From positions 13,321,148 to 13,385,147 of the forward strand of contig JAKSZU010000031.1 in NCBI GenBank assembly GCA_026018925.1: a stretch of DNA of 64,000 bases, given 5' to 3'. This document shows positions 37,101-43,648 of this stretch, in pieces. The notes under the pieces are model-generated. The model was not told where the DNA came from, did no database searches, and was given only the letters and a program-made list of their open reading frames with translations. This stretch comes from Tupaia tana (lineage: Eukaryota > Chordata > Mammalia > Scandentia > Tupaiidae). Position numbers and translations under genes: made by a program. Numbering within the stretch: the first letter of the stretch is position 1; each line of letters starts with the position of its first letter.

Positions 37101-40100
37101 CTGGCGGCTTGCTTTCTCACGTTCTCTCTCTGTCTTTCTCTGGTCAAAGAAAAAACAAATAATGATAATAAATAAAGTTAAACAAAATAATTATTTAAAA
37201 AGATAACAGAGGAGCGTGGGTAGGTGCATAGCTAGTTAAGCTCGCTAGGTAGGGAAATAGAGATTTTTATCTTCTCACACACATGATCCATGGCCCCCTG
37301 GAACATGCATACATACATGTGTATGGGTCATTTGTCTGCTTAATTTGATTTATATTCGTTATATTTAACATTTGCTAGGGACCAGCAGTTGGCGTAATGG
37401 CTATGTCGCTGGACTCCCACGTAGTTGACCACGGTTCGCGTCCCGGACCCTGTGGCTTAAAACTCACGCCGGGCGCGTGTGCGTGCATGCCCAAGATCCC
37501 GAGAGGAGAATGGAGGAGAAGGGATTGCGGCGTGGCCACCCCCCTGGGGGGTGATTTCTCGCTTTCGGTCTCTCTGTCTCTCCGGCGAGTACATACGCCC
37601 TATAGCAAAAACCTCTCCAAAAAAACTAAAAAAGAAAAAAAAAGAAGAGAAAGGCAAGGTTGGGGCGGGGAGTGATGGGCGGAGGTGATGACCACTATGT
37701 GGAAAACTTAGAGTCCTCGCTGCGCTTCGTTTTAGATTCGTGTCCAGAGAAGGAGCAGCCTTCTCCCAAGTTTATTTTACTGTTCGGGCTGGCGACAGTC
37801 CTGGCGCTGTCTCTGCTGCTTCTGTCCGTGTGGAAACTGCGGAGGTAAGGACGGCCCCGCGGCCTCGGCACACACGGGGTGAGGGCTCGGGGGGCGGCAG
37901 GGGGACCGCGTAGAACAGAAGCCGAGTGACCTTGGCGGTCTTCCCCAGCCTCGTTTCCCGGGTGCCCTGCAAGACGGGAACACGGCGGCGAGGGTGCAGG
38001 GCAGGCGGCCCCCTCACGAGAGAGCCTTGGTGGGCACACACATGCGTGTCCCCTGCTGGGGGTGACGGATGGCCCACGCCCGCCAGGACCACAGTGACCC
38101 GTGCTTGGGACACTGGTTTTTCTAAAGCATTATTTATGGGGCCAGCAGGTGGCGTAACGGCTAGGTCGCTGGACTCCCACCTGGTCGACTGCGGTTCAAT
38201 CCCCAACTTGGCGACTTACAGCTCATGCTGGGGTGGGACCAGCAGGTGGCGTGGTGTTGAAGGTGCGGGACTCCCACGTGGCTGACTGCGGTTCGAGTCC
38301 TGGTCTGGCGGCTTGCTTTCTCACTTTCCTCTCTCTCTCCCTGTGTCTCTCTGTAGTCAAATGAAAAAATAATAATGATAACAATAAATAAAATAATTCA
38401 TTAAAAAACAAAAGAGGGGACCAGCAGGTGGCGTGGTGGTTAAGATGCTGGAGACTCCCATGTGGGGGTGATTTCTTTCTCTCTCTCTCCCTCTCTCTCT
38501 CTTTCTCTCTGTGTGTGTGTCTCTGGTGGGTACATGTGCTCTATAGAAAAATGTACACTACAATTTTTGTTTAAAGAATGATTTTTTATTTAACTGTATT
38601 TATTATTATTATTATTATTATTCTCCAGTTTGATCAGAGAGAGACAGGGAAAGTGTGAAAGCAAGCCACCAGATCTGGGACTCGAACTGTAGTCAACCAC
38701 GTAGGAGTCCAGCACCTTTCATCACCACGCCACCTGCTGGCCCCTAAAATATGTGTTTAAAAATAATTATTTTATTTAACTTTATTTGTGTATTTAAATC
38801 TGACCTGAGAGGGACAGAGTGATTGAGAGAGAGAGAGAGAGACAGAGAAAGTGAGAAAGCAAGCTGCCAGGTCTGGGACTCAAACTGCAGTCGGTCACGT
38901 GGGAGTCCAGTGCCCTTAACCACCGTGCCACCTGCTGGCCCCAGCACTAAAAACTTAAATAATAATAATAATAAGAAGAATACAGGTCGGTGTTGCTCAA
39001 ACACCGCGATTCTGTGCCCGTAACGTCAAACCCTGGGGTGGCTTCCCGTGGACACAGGTGGGACCTTGGGGACTTGAGAGGGTCACGCCTTGAAGTCGGG
39101 GCTGCCGTCCCGGGAGCTTGGAGTGTCGTGTCCGTGACCCTGTCCCGGGGTGTGCCCGAGGCGGGCCTCAGCCCGTGCGCAGGCTCCAGCCCCCCGACCG
39201 CACTGTCTCTGTGCCCACCGCAGGATGAAGGGGCTCCTCGTGCCCACCGTGCCCGACCCGAAGTCCACCTTCCCTGGTCTGTTCGAGCAGCACCGAGGAG
39301 ACTTCCAGGTATGGCCTGCTGGAGTGCACCCCTCAGGGCAGCGGGGCGCTGCGGCCCGTCCCAGCACACGCCGGCCCAGCCCACACGGGGCGGGCTCTCT
39401 GCTTACTATTGGGTGTGCGTACGTGTGCTCACGGGGAGAGCGAGACGTCTCCCCCGGGCGGGGCATGGCCGCACCGCGGTCCCCTCTCCCCATTTTCTCT
39501 GGGGCTTTTGGGTGTGTATGCGCATGTACACAGTAGGATTTTTTTTTTTGTTATAGGACATGTGTGCTCGCCAGAGATAGAGACAGAGAGACGGAAAGGG
39601 AGAAACCCCCTCCCCCCGGGGGGCACAGCCATACCGCAATCCCTTCCCCTCCATTCTCCTCTTGGGATCTTGGGCACGCACGCACACGCGCCCAGTGTGA
39701 GTTTAAGCCACCGGGTCCGGGACTCGAACCGTGGTCAGCCATGTGAGAGTCCCATGCTTTAACCAGTAAGCCACGTGCTGGCACTGACCCTGTGTGACTT
39801 TTCAGCCCCCAGGTCTGGAATTAGAACGGGGAAGTTGGCCACAACGGGGAAGTTCCAGGCACTTGAAGTTCCACGCCACTGGCTGCCAATCGTAGGAAGC
39901 TGAATATTCAAAAATATTAAAAAATTAAGTTACAGTACCAGTCCACGACCCGGCTCCGTGGTACAGCGGTCAGGGCTGTGTATGCATTTGGGATCCCCCA
40001 GGCTGGGTGCAGCCGAACCCCAGCCCTGTGAGCTGCAGAGCGTGAAAGGCACATGCATGTGCACGCTGACGGCTCTGACCGGACGGAGATGTGCAGGGAG

Positions 40101-43100
40101 AAGGTGTGCGTGACCGTGCCTGACCGCTCGCTCGGCCGTCTGTCAGGCTGTGTGCTGGCAATGTTCAGACCGTCTGTGTCACACCCTCTGGGTATACAGC
40201 ACCTTTCACACGCTTAATCTCCCTTCTGTATTTATTTATTTATTTATTTTTTGGAGAGGTTTTTGCCATAGGGCACGTGCCCTCAGAGAGACAGAGAGAG
40301 AGAAAGTGAGAAATCACCCCCCAGGGGGGATGGCCACATCACAATCCCTTCTCCTCCATTCTCCTCTCGGGATCTTGGGCACGCACACACACGCACCCGG
40401 CGTGATTTTAAGTTATTGGGTCCGGGACGCGAACCACGGTCAACTACGTGGGAGTCCAGCGACATAGCCATTACGCTAACTGCTGGTCTGTCTCCCTACT
40501 GTATTTTATAATGCTAGTGTGTGTTTGCTTTTTAAAAGAATGATTTATTTTATTATTATTATTATTTTTAAAATTAACTAGAAAGAGACAGAGAGAGACA
40601 AAGAGGAGAGAGAGAGACAGAGAAAGGGAAAGTGAGAAACCAAGCCGCCAGGTCCGGGATTTGAGCCACAGGCCACCATGTGGGAGTCCAGTGCCTTAAC
40701 CACCAGCCCCAGACTGGTTCTTTTGTTTTTTTAAATAAACTTTTTCTTAAAAAATAATTGTTTATTTAATTTTATTCATTTTTATTTTAATTTTATCATA
40801 GATAAACAGAGAGAGAGAGAGAGAGGAAGTGAGAAAGCAAGCCACCAGGTCCAGGATTCAAACCATGGTCAGCCACGTGGGAGTGTCCAGCACCGTAACC
40901 ACCACACCGCCAGATGGTCCCCAGACCGGTTCTTGAACCACCTAGCTGGCTGTGTATGACCCAGCCCCCCAACCCGCACGCCACCTGCTGTCCAAAACCC
41001 AGCTGTGTTTCGTAAGCACCTGCTGAGACGTGAACACCTGCTGCGGGTCCCAGAGCCAGCCCCGCGGTTACCAAGGGACGGCTCTGTCTGCCCATGGCTG
41101 GCTTGGAAACTCGCCTGGGTGTTTTTCTGGCTTTAGCGCCGGTGGAAGTTCTCAGAGCGATGTGTCCCTTTAAGCCAGCCCGGGCGGGCCCCTGCAGCCC
41201 CACTCCAGGGACAAGCCGGCTTATCTGCTGGATCTCCCCAGGAAGTTCTGATCTGAAGGTCTCCCCGCTGCAGGGCTGACACCAGCCTACCACTTCCCCT
41301 CTCAGACCTGAGGCGGCTGCTTCACCCCTGCAGCGGGAGGCCTGCCCGGGGCCTGGCACCTGCTGGAGGGGCCAGAAGAGGGGACCGGGGCCCAGGCTGG
41401 GAGCTCACCGAGGGGGAGACCCCGGCGTGAGTTTCCGGTCCTCCGTGGTCTGAGTTCTGTGGTGTTCCAGGGGCTGCCCTCGCCAAGAGCCAGTCACTGA
41501 CTGGAGGATAACAAGTAGGAGTTGGGGGCAGCAGATGGCATAGTGGTTACGTCCCTGGGCTCCCACAGGGCCAACTGCGGTTCAAGTCCCGGACCTGCTG
41601 GCTTGAAAATCATGCCTGACTTGTGTGCCCAAGATCCCAGGAAGAGGATGGAGGGGAAGGGACTGCGGGCCACCCCCCTGGGGGATCCTTCCTCCTCTCT
41701 CAGCTCCCAGGGGAGGCTCCTTCCTCCTCTCCCAGCTCCCAGGGGAGGCTCCTTCCTCCTCTCCCAGCTCCCGGGGGAGGCTCCTACCTCCTCTCCCAGC
41801 TCCCGGGACCCCAGGGGAGGCTCCTTCCTCCTCTCCCAGCTCCCAGGGGAGGCTCCTTCCTCCTCTCCCAGCTCCCGGGGGAGGCTCCTTCCTCCTCTCC
41901 CAGCTCCCGGGGGAGGCTCCTTCCTCCTCTCCCAGCTCCCAGGGCCCCAGGGGAGGCTCCTTCCTCCTCTCCCAGCTCCCGGGGGAGGCTCCTACCTCCT
42001 CTCCCAGCTCCCGGGGGAGGCTCCTTCCTCCTCTCCCAGCCCCCGGGGGAGGCTCCTTCCTCCTCTCCCAGCCCCCGGGGGAGGCTCCTTCCTCCTCTCC
42101 CAGCTCCCGGGGGAGGCTCCTTCCTCCTCTCCCAGCCCCCGGGGGAGGCTCCTTCCTCCTCTCCCAGCTCCCGGGGCCCCAGGGGAGGCTCCTTCCTCCT
42201 CTCCCAGCTCCCGGGGCCCCAGGGGAGGCTCCTTCCTCCTCTCCCAGCTCCCGGGGGAGGCCCCTTCCTCCTCTTCCAGCTCCCGGGGCTCCAGGCGTCC
42301 CTTGGCTTGTGGCCCTGTCACTCCAGCCTCTGCCTCTGTCTCACGTGGCTCCTCCTCTGTGTCTGTGTCTCCTCTTCTGTCTCTTACGGGGACCCTGGCC
42401 ATTGCATTTGGAGACCCCCTAACCCAGGATGTTTTCATCTCAAGACCCTCCCCTTAATTCTATCTACAAAGACCGTATTTCTCACTAAGGTCGCACTCAC
42501 AGGCTCCAGGAGTTTGCACACAGATGCATTTTTATTTTGGGGGAAGGAAGGTATTCTTCAGCCTGCTACAGGAGTCAAACTGAATTCTATTTATTAATTT
42601 TAGAGAGATTTTCCCCTGTAGGGTGTGTGCACTCACTGAAGAGACAGAGAGACAGAAAATGAGATTACCTAATTACCTAATTACTTAGGTAATTCTTAAA
42701 AAAGAAGGAAAAAAAAAAACATGAGTAACATCAAAAAAGACCTTTTATCTACCCTTTAAGTTCACGGGCCAGGGTATGCTACTGAAACTGAGAGAAGGCC
42801 GGTGAGCAGGGTCACGGCCGTGTGCAGCTGATATGTACAGGCCAAGTGGGGATTGAACCTGTGACCTTGTGAATGAATGAATGCAGTGTCCTGGAGACAT
42901 TGCTGTTTCTTCTTTTCTTTTCTTTTTTTTGTTTTCTTTCCTTTTCTTTTCTCTTCTTCCTCATCTTCTCCTCCTCCTCCTTCTTTTAGAGATTTTTGCT
43001 ACAGAGCTCATACACTTACCAAAGAGACAGAGACAGACAGAGTGAGAGAAAGTGCAAAACCACCCCCTCCCCCGGGGGGAGATGACCATGCCACAGTCCC

Positions 43101-43648
43101 TTCTCCTTCACTCTCCTGTCGAGATTCTGGGCACGCACACACACCCCTGGCATGATTGTCAAGCCACTGGGTGTGGGAGTCGAACTGCGGTCGGCCGTGT
43201 GGGAGTCCAGCACCTTAACCAGTATGCCACTGCTGGCCCTCGTGCAGTGAGTTGTTCAAGCCACCCTGTGCGGGACTCGAACTGCACAGCCGGCCATGCG
43301 GGACCCAGTGCGTTAACCTCCGTGCCGCGTGCTGGCCCCGGCAGGCTCCGGGAGCTGTCGTTCGGTCCGTCTGAGCCAGAACGCCTTTCCCTGCAGGAGT
43401 GGATCAGAGACACCCAGAACGTGGCCGCCGTGAGCAAGATGGAGCTCCAGGAGCAGGAGTGTGAGCCCATGGGCGCCCTGGTGGTGCAGCCAGCTAAGAC
43501 GGAGGTGGAGGCACCCACGACCGTGGGCGAGGGAGAGGCCTCCGGGGGGCCCCTCCAGCTCCCCGAACAGCTCCCCCGAGGTGGGGACGTGGTCTCTGTC
43601 GGGGGCTTTACATTCGTGGTGAGCGACAGCTCGTACGTGATGTTGTGA
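15467..43648 (+). CDS. CRLF2: CRLF2 (TSLP receptor subunit), complete 8-exon coding region
   Basis: Coding exons are 15467-15548, 25373-25475, 29121-29281, 32646-32779, 35866-36028, 37736-37844, 39224-39308 and 43397-43648 (1089 nt, 362 aa plus TGA). Every intron is GT...AG; intron phases are 1,2,1,0,1,2,0 and the frame stays open throughout. The product matches human CRLF2 along its whole length (human 371 aa, recalled from memory). In order: signal peptide 1-23; cytokine-receptor domain 1 with N-glycosylation sequons N48 and N56; domain 2 with sequon N139 and the degenerate WSXWS motif PSDWSE (199-204); one transmembrane helix about 227-247; a Box1-like VPDPKSTFPGLF (260-271); and a single cytoplasmic tyrosine, Y359, four residues from the C-terminus. 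Known role of the family: binds TSLP with IL7R-alpha and signals through JAK1/JAK2 and STAT5 at the plasma membrane. No frameshift or early stop is seen, so it looks functional. Confidence 0.96.
15628..15785 (-). mobile_element. SINE-B, head lost
   Basis: Ends at CACACGTGCCGGCGTGGCG next to the TTTC run. Confidence 0.75.
15789..15872 (-). repeat. (TTTC)n microsatellite on a reverse SINE-B tail
   Basis: A pure TTTC run that leads straight into TTTTTTTTGGAGAGG, the reverse-complemented end of the SINE-B at 15871-16133. Confidence 0.9.
15871..16133 (-). mobile_element. SINE-B
   Basis: Full copy antisense to CRLF2 in intron 1. Confidence 0.9.
16160..16342 (-). mobile_element. SINE-A
   Basis: Two AATTTTATTT blocks in the tail. 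Confidence 0.82.
16345..16477 (-). mobile_element. SINE-A, diverged
   Basis: Box-B region degraded. Confidence 0.75.
16478..16830. other. Unique GC-rich stretch in intron 1
   Basis: CpG-containing; about 1 kb downstream of exon 1. No motif assigned. Confidence 0.4.
16831..16928 (+). mobile_element. SINE head fragment
   Basis: Diverged head followed by a SINE-A. Confidence 0.55.
16929..17118 (+). mobile_element. SINE-A
   Basis: Tail AATAAATAAATGAAATAAAAAG. Confidence 0.83.
17132..17393 (+). mobile_element. SINE-B
   Basis: Full copy. Confidence 0.88.
17398..17575 (+). mobile_element. SINE-A
   Basis: CTCF-like CCAGCAGGTGGCGT at 17403-17416. Confidence 0.87.
17618..17770 (-). mobile_element. 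SINE-A with target duplication
   Basis: Flanked by CACTTCAAACA (17607-17617 and 17772-17782). Confidence 0.85.
17866..18095 (+). mobile_element. SINE-B, head shortened
   Basis: Ends CCTATAGCAAAAAGCTG. Confidence 0.78.
18096..18582. other. Unique stretch in intron 1
   Basis: Holds ACATTCATTCACGG near 18515-18530, a word shared with about 45950, so an old repeat may be present. Confidence 0.4.
18583..18760 (+). mobile_element. SINE-B, 3' end lost
   Basis: Ends within the body after GCCCCCCAGGGGT. Confidence 0.72.
18955..19115 (+). mobile_element. SINE-A
   Basis: Head GGGACCTGCAGGTGGCC. Confidence 0.82.
19116..19374 (-). mobile_element. SINE-B
   Basis: Antisense to CRLF2 in intron 1. Confidence 0.83.
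19388..19592 (-). mobile_element. SINE-A with (AG)n
   Basis: AG run about 19443-19490. Confidence 0.82.
19612..19792 (-). mobile_element. SINE-A
   Basis: Full reverse copy. Confidence 0.85.
20035..20140 (+). mobile_element. Possible old L1 3'-end fragment
   Basis: TTTTCATTGACATAATCATTGC followed by a GGGACACAGTGTGG stretch resembles old L1 3' sequence. Weak. Confidence 0.3.
20200..20341 (-). mobile_element. SINE-B, head lost
   Basis: Stops at GGGATTTTGGACACACT. Confidence 0.75.
20342..20600 (+). mobile_element. SINE-B
   Basis: Full, young-looking copy lying between two reverse fragments. Confidence 0.9.
20605..20800 (-). mobile_element. SINE-B, head lost
   Basis: Ends at GCATACACGCCCAGTGG. 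Confidence 0.75.
20850..21037 (-). mobile_element. SINE-A
   Basis: Ends CCACCTGCTGG. Confidence 0.8.
21060..21238 (-). mobile_element. SINE-A, head cut at inverted junction
   Basis: Ends abruptly at CCACCACGCC. Confidence 0.8.
21239..21330 (+). mobile_element. SINE-A 3' fragment, inverted
   Basis: Begins at CGCTTGCTTTCTTAC with a (TC)n run. Confidence 0.7.
21331..21502 (-). mobile_element. SINE-A
   Basis: Tail with CAATTTGCTGTAGGGC. Confidence 0.78.
21510..21697 (-). mobile_element. SINE-A
   Basis: Full reverse copy. Confidence 0.85.
21698..22471. other. Longest SINE-free stretch of intron 1
   Basis: Mixed composition, no SINE, no clear splice-flanked exon. A candidate for an intronic control element only because it is free of insertions. 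Confidence 0.4.
22472..22740 (-). mobile_element. SINE-B
   Basis: Starts with a 30-nt T run. Confidence 0.82.
22741..22981 (-). mobile_element. SINE-B, diverged
   Basis: ACACGCTGCAATGCCTTCTCC body; weak head. Confidence 0.6.
23165..23335 (+). mobile_element. SINE-A with B-type end
   Basis: End GAGCACACGTGCCCTATCAC. Confidence 0.78.
23389..23482 (+). mobile_element. SINE head fragment
   Basis: Cut after GGTGGCTTGAAAAAC. Confidence 0.65.
23685..23870 (+). mobile_element. SINE-A
   Basis: Tail AAATAAAATAATTCTTTAAA, with both T+ signals. Confidence 0.83.
23928..24125 (+). mobile_element. SINE-A
   Basis: Full copy with a (TC)n run. Confidence 0.88.
24126..24241 (-). mobile_element. SINE-A, tail short
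   Basis: Ends CTACCTGCTGGTCCC. Confidence 0.75.
24392..24630 (+). mobile_element. SINE-B
   Basis: Head GGCCAGCAGGTGGCATAG. Confidence 0.82.
24631..24792 (-). mobile_element. SINE-A with B-type end
   Basis: Tail AATTTGCTATAGGGTACATG. Confidence 0.82.
24818..25081 (-). mobile_element. SINE-B
   Basis: Antisense to CRLF2 in intron 1. Confidence 0.82.
25163..25329 (-). mobile_element. SINE-A
   Basis: Ends about 43 bp before CRLF2 exon 2. Confidence 0.83.
25373..25475 (+). CDS. CRLF2: CRLF2 exon 2 (start of cytokine-receptor domain 1)
   Basis: The acceptor is CTTTGGCACCCAG ending at 25372 and the donor GTAAGT starts at 25476. It encodes residues 28-62, including the conserved ETVQVTWNAS stretch with sequons NAS (48) and NLT (56). 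Cys37 replaces a Tyr found in human. A reverse SINE-A ends only about 43 bp upstream of the acceptor. Confidence 0.95.
25697..25990 (+). mobile_element. SINE-B
   Basis: Full copy in intron 2. Confidence 0.88.
26009..26185 (+). mobile_element. SINE-A
   Basis: Head GGCCGGCAGGTGGCGTGG. Confidence 0.87.
26240..26445 (-). mobile_element. SINE-A with (GA)n
   Basis: GA run at 26317-26345. Confidence 0.82.
26446..26927. other. Unique GC-rich stretch in intron 2
   Basis: Nothing recognised. Confidence 0.4.
26928..27200 (+). mobile_element. SINE-B
   Basis: Full copy in intron 2. Confidence 0.87.
27201..27413 (-). mobile_element. SINE-A
   Basis: Reverse copy. Confidence 0.83.
27414..27565 (-). mobile_element. 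SINE-A
   Basis: Ends CGCCGCCTGCCGGCCCC. Confidence 0.83.
27604..27863 (-). mobile_element. SINE-B
   Basis: Antisense to CRLF2 in intron 2. Confidence 0.83.
27879..28047 (+). mobile_element. SINE-A
   Basis: Full copy. Confidence 0.85.
28048..28317 (-). mobile_element. SINE-B
   Basis: Full copy antisense to CRLF2. Confidence 0.88.
28361..28479 (+). mobile_element. SINE-A, internally shortened
   Basis: Loses the middle of the head. Confidence 0.75.
28496..28758 (+). mobile_element. SINE-B with perfect 16-bp target duplication
   Basis: AGAATGACCGTAAACA flanks it at 28480-28495 and 28759-28774. Confidence 0.93.
28835..29065 (+). mobile_element. SINE-B, diverged
   Basis: Ends about 55 bp before CRLF2 exon 3. 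Confidence 0.6.
29121..29281 (+). CDS. CRLF2: CRLF2 exon 3 (rest of domain 1)
   Basis: The acceptor CCACCACACAG ends at 29120 and the donor GTAAGT starts at 29282. It encodes residues 62-116, with the C72/C85 pair of domain 1 and the conserved ILYFSIR strand (93-99). Confidence 0.95.
29378..29632 (+). mobile_element. SINE-B
   Basis: Head GGGGCCAAGAGGTGGCATGG. Confidence 0.83.
29655..29857 (-). mobile_element. SINE-A with B-type end
   Basis: Tail AAATTTGCTACAAGACATG. Confidence 0.78.
30203..30432 (-). mobile_element. SINE-B
   Basis: Head partly lost at the right edge. Confidence 0.82.
30445..30717 (-). mobile_element. SINE-B
   Basis: Full reverse copy. Confidence 0.86.
30729..30953 (-). 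mobile_element. SINE-B, diverged
   Basis: Body shortened. Confidence 0.75.
30995..31172 (-). mobile_element. SINE-A
   Basis: Reverse copy. Confidence 0.82.
31386..31608 (+). mobile_element. Ancient interspersed repeat, same family, not expanded
   Basis: Shows GTGGGTGGCTTCAAACAACAG and CAATCTTTGGTGTTCTTTGGC in the family order, without any minisatellite. A 5'-truncated SINE-B is joined to its right end. It lies in CRLF2 intron 3. Confidence 0.5.
31609..31850 (+). mobile_element. SINE-B, 5' truncated
   Basis: Joined to the ancient repeat at CAAGTCCTAGACCAGG. Confidence 0.75.
31851..32299. other. AT-rich unique stretch in intron 3
   Basis: AT-rich, unlike its surroundings; may be an old unrecognised repeat. 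Confidence 0.35.
32300..32530 (+). mobile_element. SINE-B, diverged
   Basis: CAACAGGAGAATGGAGGAGG body. Confidence 0.65.
32646..32779 (+). CDS. CRLF2: CRLF2 exon 4 (first half of domain 2)
   Basis: The acceptor TTCTTCTTAG ends at 32645 and the donor GTGAGG starts at 32780. It encodes residues 116-160, including VRFSWNQEAVTV and LLYEVQYRS, typical fibronectin-III strands of this receptor, plus sequon NLS (139). It ends in phase 0. Confidence 0.95.
32945..34290 (+). repeat. GATA-type (CTAT)n array in CRLF2 intron 4
   Basis: About 1.3 kb of CTAT repeats interrupted by ATCATCT, CTGT and TTTATC variants; the other strand reads GATA/GATGATA. It starts after GGTATGGTTCTGCAGAGAGACAG (32943-32965), which resembles an old interspersed repeat often found before such arrays. 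The end is a CT-rich run into a reverse SINE-B. The long Tyr/Leu/Ser/Ile reading frame across it is an artefact of the repeat. Confidence 0.92.
34285..34425 (-). mobile_element. SINE-B, head lost
   Basis: At the right edge of the GATA-type array. Confidence 0.75.
34508..34662 (+). mobile_element. SINE-B, 3' half lost
   Basis: Stops at GAGAAGGGATTACTG. Confidence 0.78.
34665..34800 (+). mobile_element. Possible mariner-like fragment
   Basis: Holds GAAACTTTTTGCACCAAAGTG, then CTTTATTTTCATTTTTTCAC, resembling old non-autonomous mariner ends. Weak. Confidence 0.25.
34802..34951 (-). mobile_element. SINE-A
   Basis: Box-B region shortened. Confidence 0.8.
35143..35205 (+). mobile_element. SINE-A with central deletion
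   Basis: GCCAGGAGGTGGCATACTGG joins directly to TCAAAATAG...AATAAATAAA. Confidence 0.6.
35248..35785 (-). mobile_element. SINE-B, interrupted (outer)
   Basis: Parts 35248-35387 and 35656-35785 flank a nested copy. Confidence 0.85.
35388..35655 (-). mobile_element. SINE-B, nested (inner)
   Basis: Flanked by CTCCTCCTGGGATCT and CTCCTTCTGGGATCT (35373-35387, 35656-35670), 14 of 15 identical. Confidence 0.88.
35866..36028 (+). CDS. CRLF2: CRLF2 exon 5 (second half of domain 2, WSXWS-like motif)
   Basis: The acceptor TCTCCCGTCTAG ends at 35865 and the donor GTAATG starts at 36029. It encodes residues 161-215, with TIDGLDAEKCYYF and the degenerate WSXWS box PSDWSE. Relative to human as I recall it, Cys161 is gained and the Cys just after the WSXWS box is replaced by Leu207. 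Confidence 0.95.
36265..36500 (+). mobile_element. SINE-B
   Basis: Body has a short deletion. Confidence 0.82.
36795..36965 (+). mobile_element. SINE-A
   Basis: Full copy in intron 5. Confidence 0.85.
37027..37205 (+). mobile_element. SINE-A
   Basis: Head TCCGGCAGCTGCCATGG. Confidence 0.83.
37377..37655 (+). mobile_element. SINE-B
   Basis: Little-diverged copy about 80 bp before exon 6. Confidence 0.9.
37736..37844 (+). CDS. CRLF2: CRLF2 exon 6 (juxtamembrane and transmembrane segment)
   Basis: The acceptor CTTCGTTTTAG ends at 37735 and the donor GTAAGG starts at 37845. It encodes residues 215-251: a short stalk with Cys217, a Leu-rich helix 227-247, then the basic stop-transfer KLRR. The stalk is about four residues shorter than in human. 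A SINE-B tail ends about 80 bp upstream of the acceptor. Confidence 0.95.
38138..38232 (+). mobile_element. SINE head fragment
   Basis: CTCF-like CCAGCAGGTGGCGT at 38142-38155. Confidence 0.7.
38233..38410 (+). mobile_element. SINE-A
   Basis: CTCF-like CCAGCAGGTGGCGT at 38239-38252. Confidence 0.85.
38415..38560 (+). mobile_element. SINE-B with large internal deletion
   Basis: Head (CCAGCAGGTGGCGT 38421-38434) joins directly to GGGGGTGATTTC. Confidence 0.75.
38568..38744 (-). mobile_element. SINE-A
   Basis: ACGCCACCTGCTGG at 38727-38740. Confidence 0.85.
38745..38941 (-). mobile_element. SINE-A
   Basis: Reverse copy. Confidence 0.85.
39224..39308 (+). CDS. CRLF2: CRLF2 exon 7 (Box1 exon)
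   Basis: The acceptor GTGCCCACCGCAG ends at 39223 and the donor GTATGG starts at 39309. It encodes residues 251-279, carrying the proline-rich Box1-like VPDPKSTFPGLF that docks JAK kinases in this receptor family. Confidence 0.95.
39405..39535 (-). mobile_element. SINE-B fragment
   Basis: Lacks the head; GCATGGCCGCACCGCGGTCC body. Confidence 0.65.
39538..39784 (-). mobile_element. SINE-B
   Basis: Antisense to CRLF2 in intron 7. Confidence 0.86.
40240..40488 (-). mobile_element. SINE-B
   Basis: Full copy, CT part shortened. Confidence 0.88.
40525..40708 (-). mobile_element. SINE-A
   Basis: Head end shortened. Confidence 0.8.
40735..40920 (-). mobile_element. SINE-A
   Basis: Reverse copy. 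Confidence 0.82.
40921..41521. other. Unique GC-rich stretch in intron 7
   Basis: Starts with a SINE-like ACGCCACCTGCTG remnant near 40978; the rest is not recognised. Confidence 0.4.
41522..41688 (+). mobile_element. SINE-B, 3' end replaced by minisatellite
   Basis: Stops at CCCCCCTGGGGGATCC where the 32-bp array begins. Confidence 0.78.
41689..42290 (+). repeat. 32-bp minisatellite in CRLF2 intron 7
   Basis: The unit is GAGGCTCCTTCCTCCTCTCC followed by CAGCTCCCGGGG. Neighbouring CAGCTCC words are 32 bp apart (for example 41765 to 41797 and 41901 to 41933), with longer variants carrying an extra GGCCCCAGG. There are about 18 units. Since 32 is not a multiple of 3, all three frames stay open; none is a gene. 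Confidence 0.92.
42291..42575 (+). mobile_element. Ancient interspersed repeat, 3' half
   Basis: CCTTGGCTTGTGGCC..., then CATCTCAAGACC, CTACAAAGACCGTATTTC, CTCACAGGCTCCAGG and TTTTGGGGGAAGG occur in the order of a widespread ancient mammalian repeat that I recognise but cannot name with certainty. It directly abuts the 32-bp minisatellite. Confidence 0.55.
42598..42665 (-). mobile_element. SINE-B end fragment
   Basis: AGAGATTTTCCCCTGTAGGG and AGACAGAAAATGAG. Confidence 0.65.
42984..43238 (-). mobile_element. SINE-B
   Basis: Preceded by a CT-rich run (42900-42983). Confidence 0.83.
43240..43341 (-). mobile_element. SINE head fragment
   Basis: Ends about 55 bp before CRLF2 exon 8. Confidence 0.65.
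43397..43648 (+). CDS. CRLF2: CRLF2 exon 8 (cytoplasmic tail and stop)
   Basis: The acceptor TTTCCCTGCAG ends at 43396 and the stop TGA is at 43646-43648. It encodes residues 280-362: EWIRDTQNVA as in human, an acidic linker about ten residues shorter than human, the conserved GGFTFV block and the single tail tyrosine in SSYVML. Confidence 0.96.
   Translation, partial: EWIRDTQNVAAVSKMELQEQECEPMGALVVQPAKTEVEAPTTVGEGEASGGPLQLPEQLPRGGDVVSVGGFTFVVSDSSYVML

Noticed and set aside
41522..42597. Three overlapping open frames of 265-324 codons
   Set aside because: A 32-bp stop-free unit keeps all three frames open; each is the same 32-residue cycle in a different phase.
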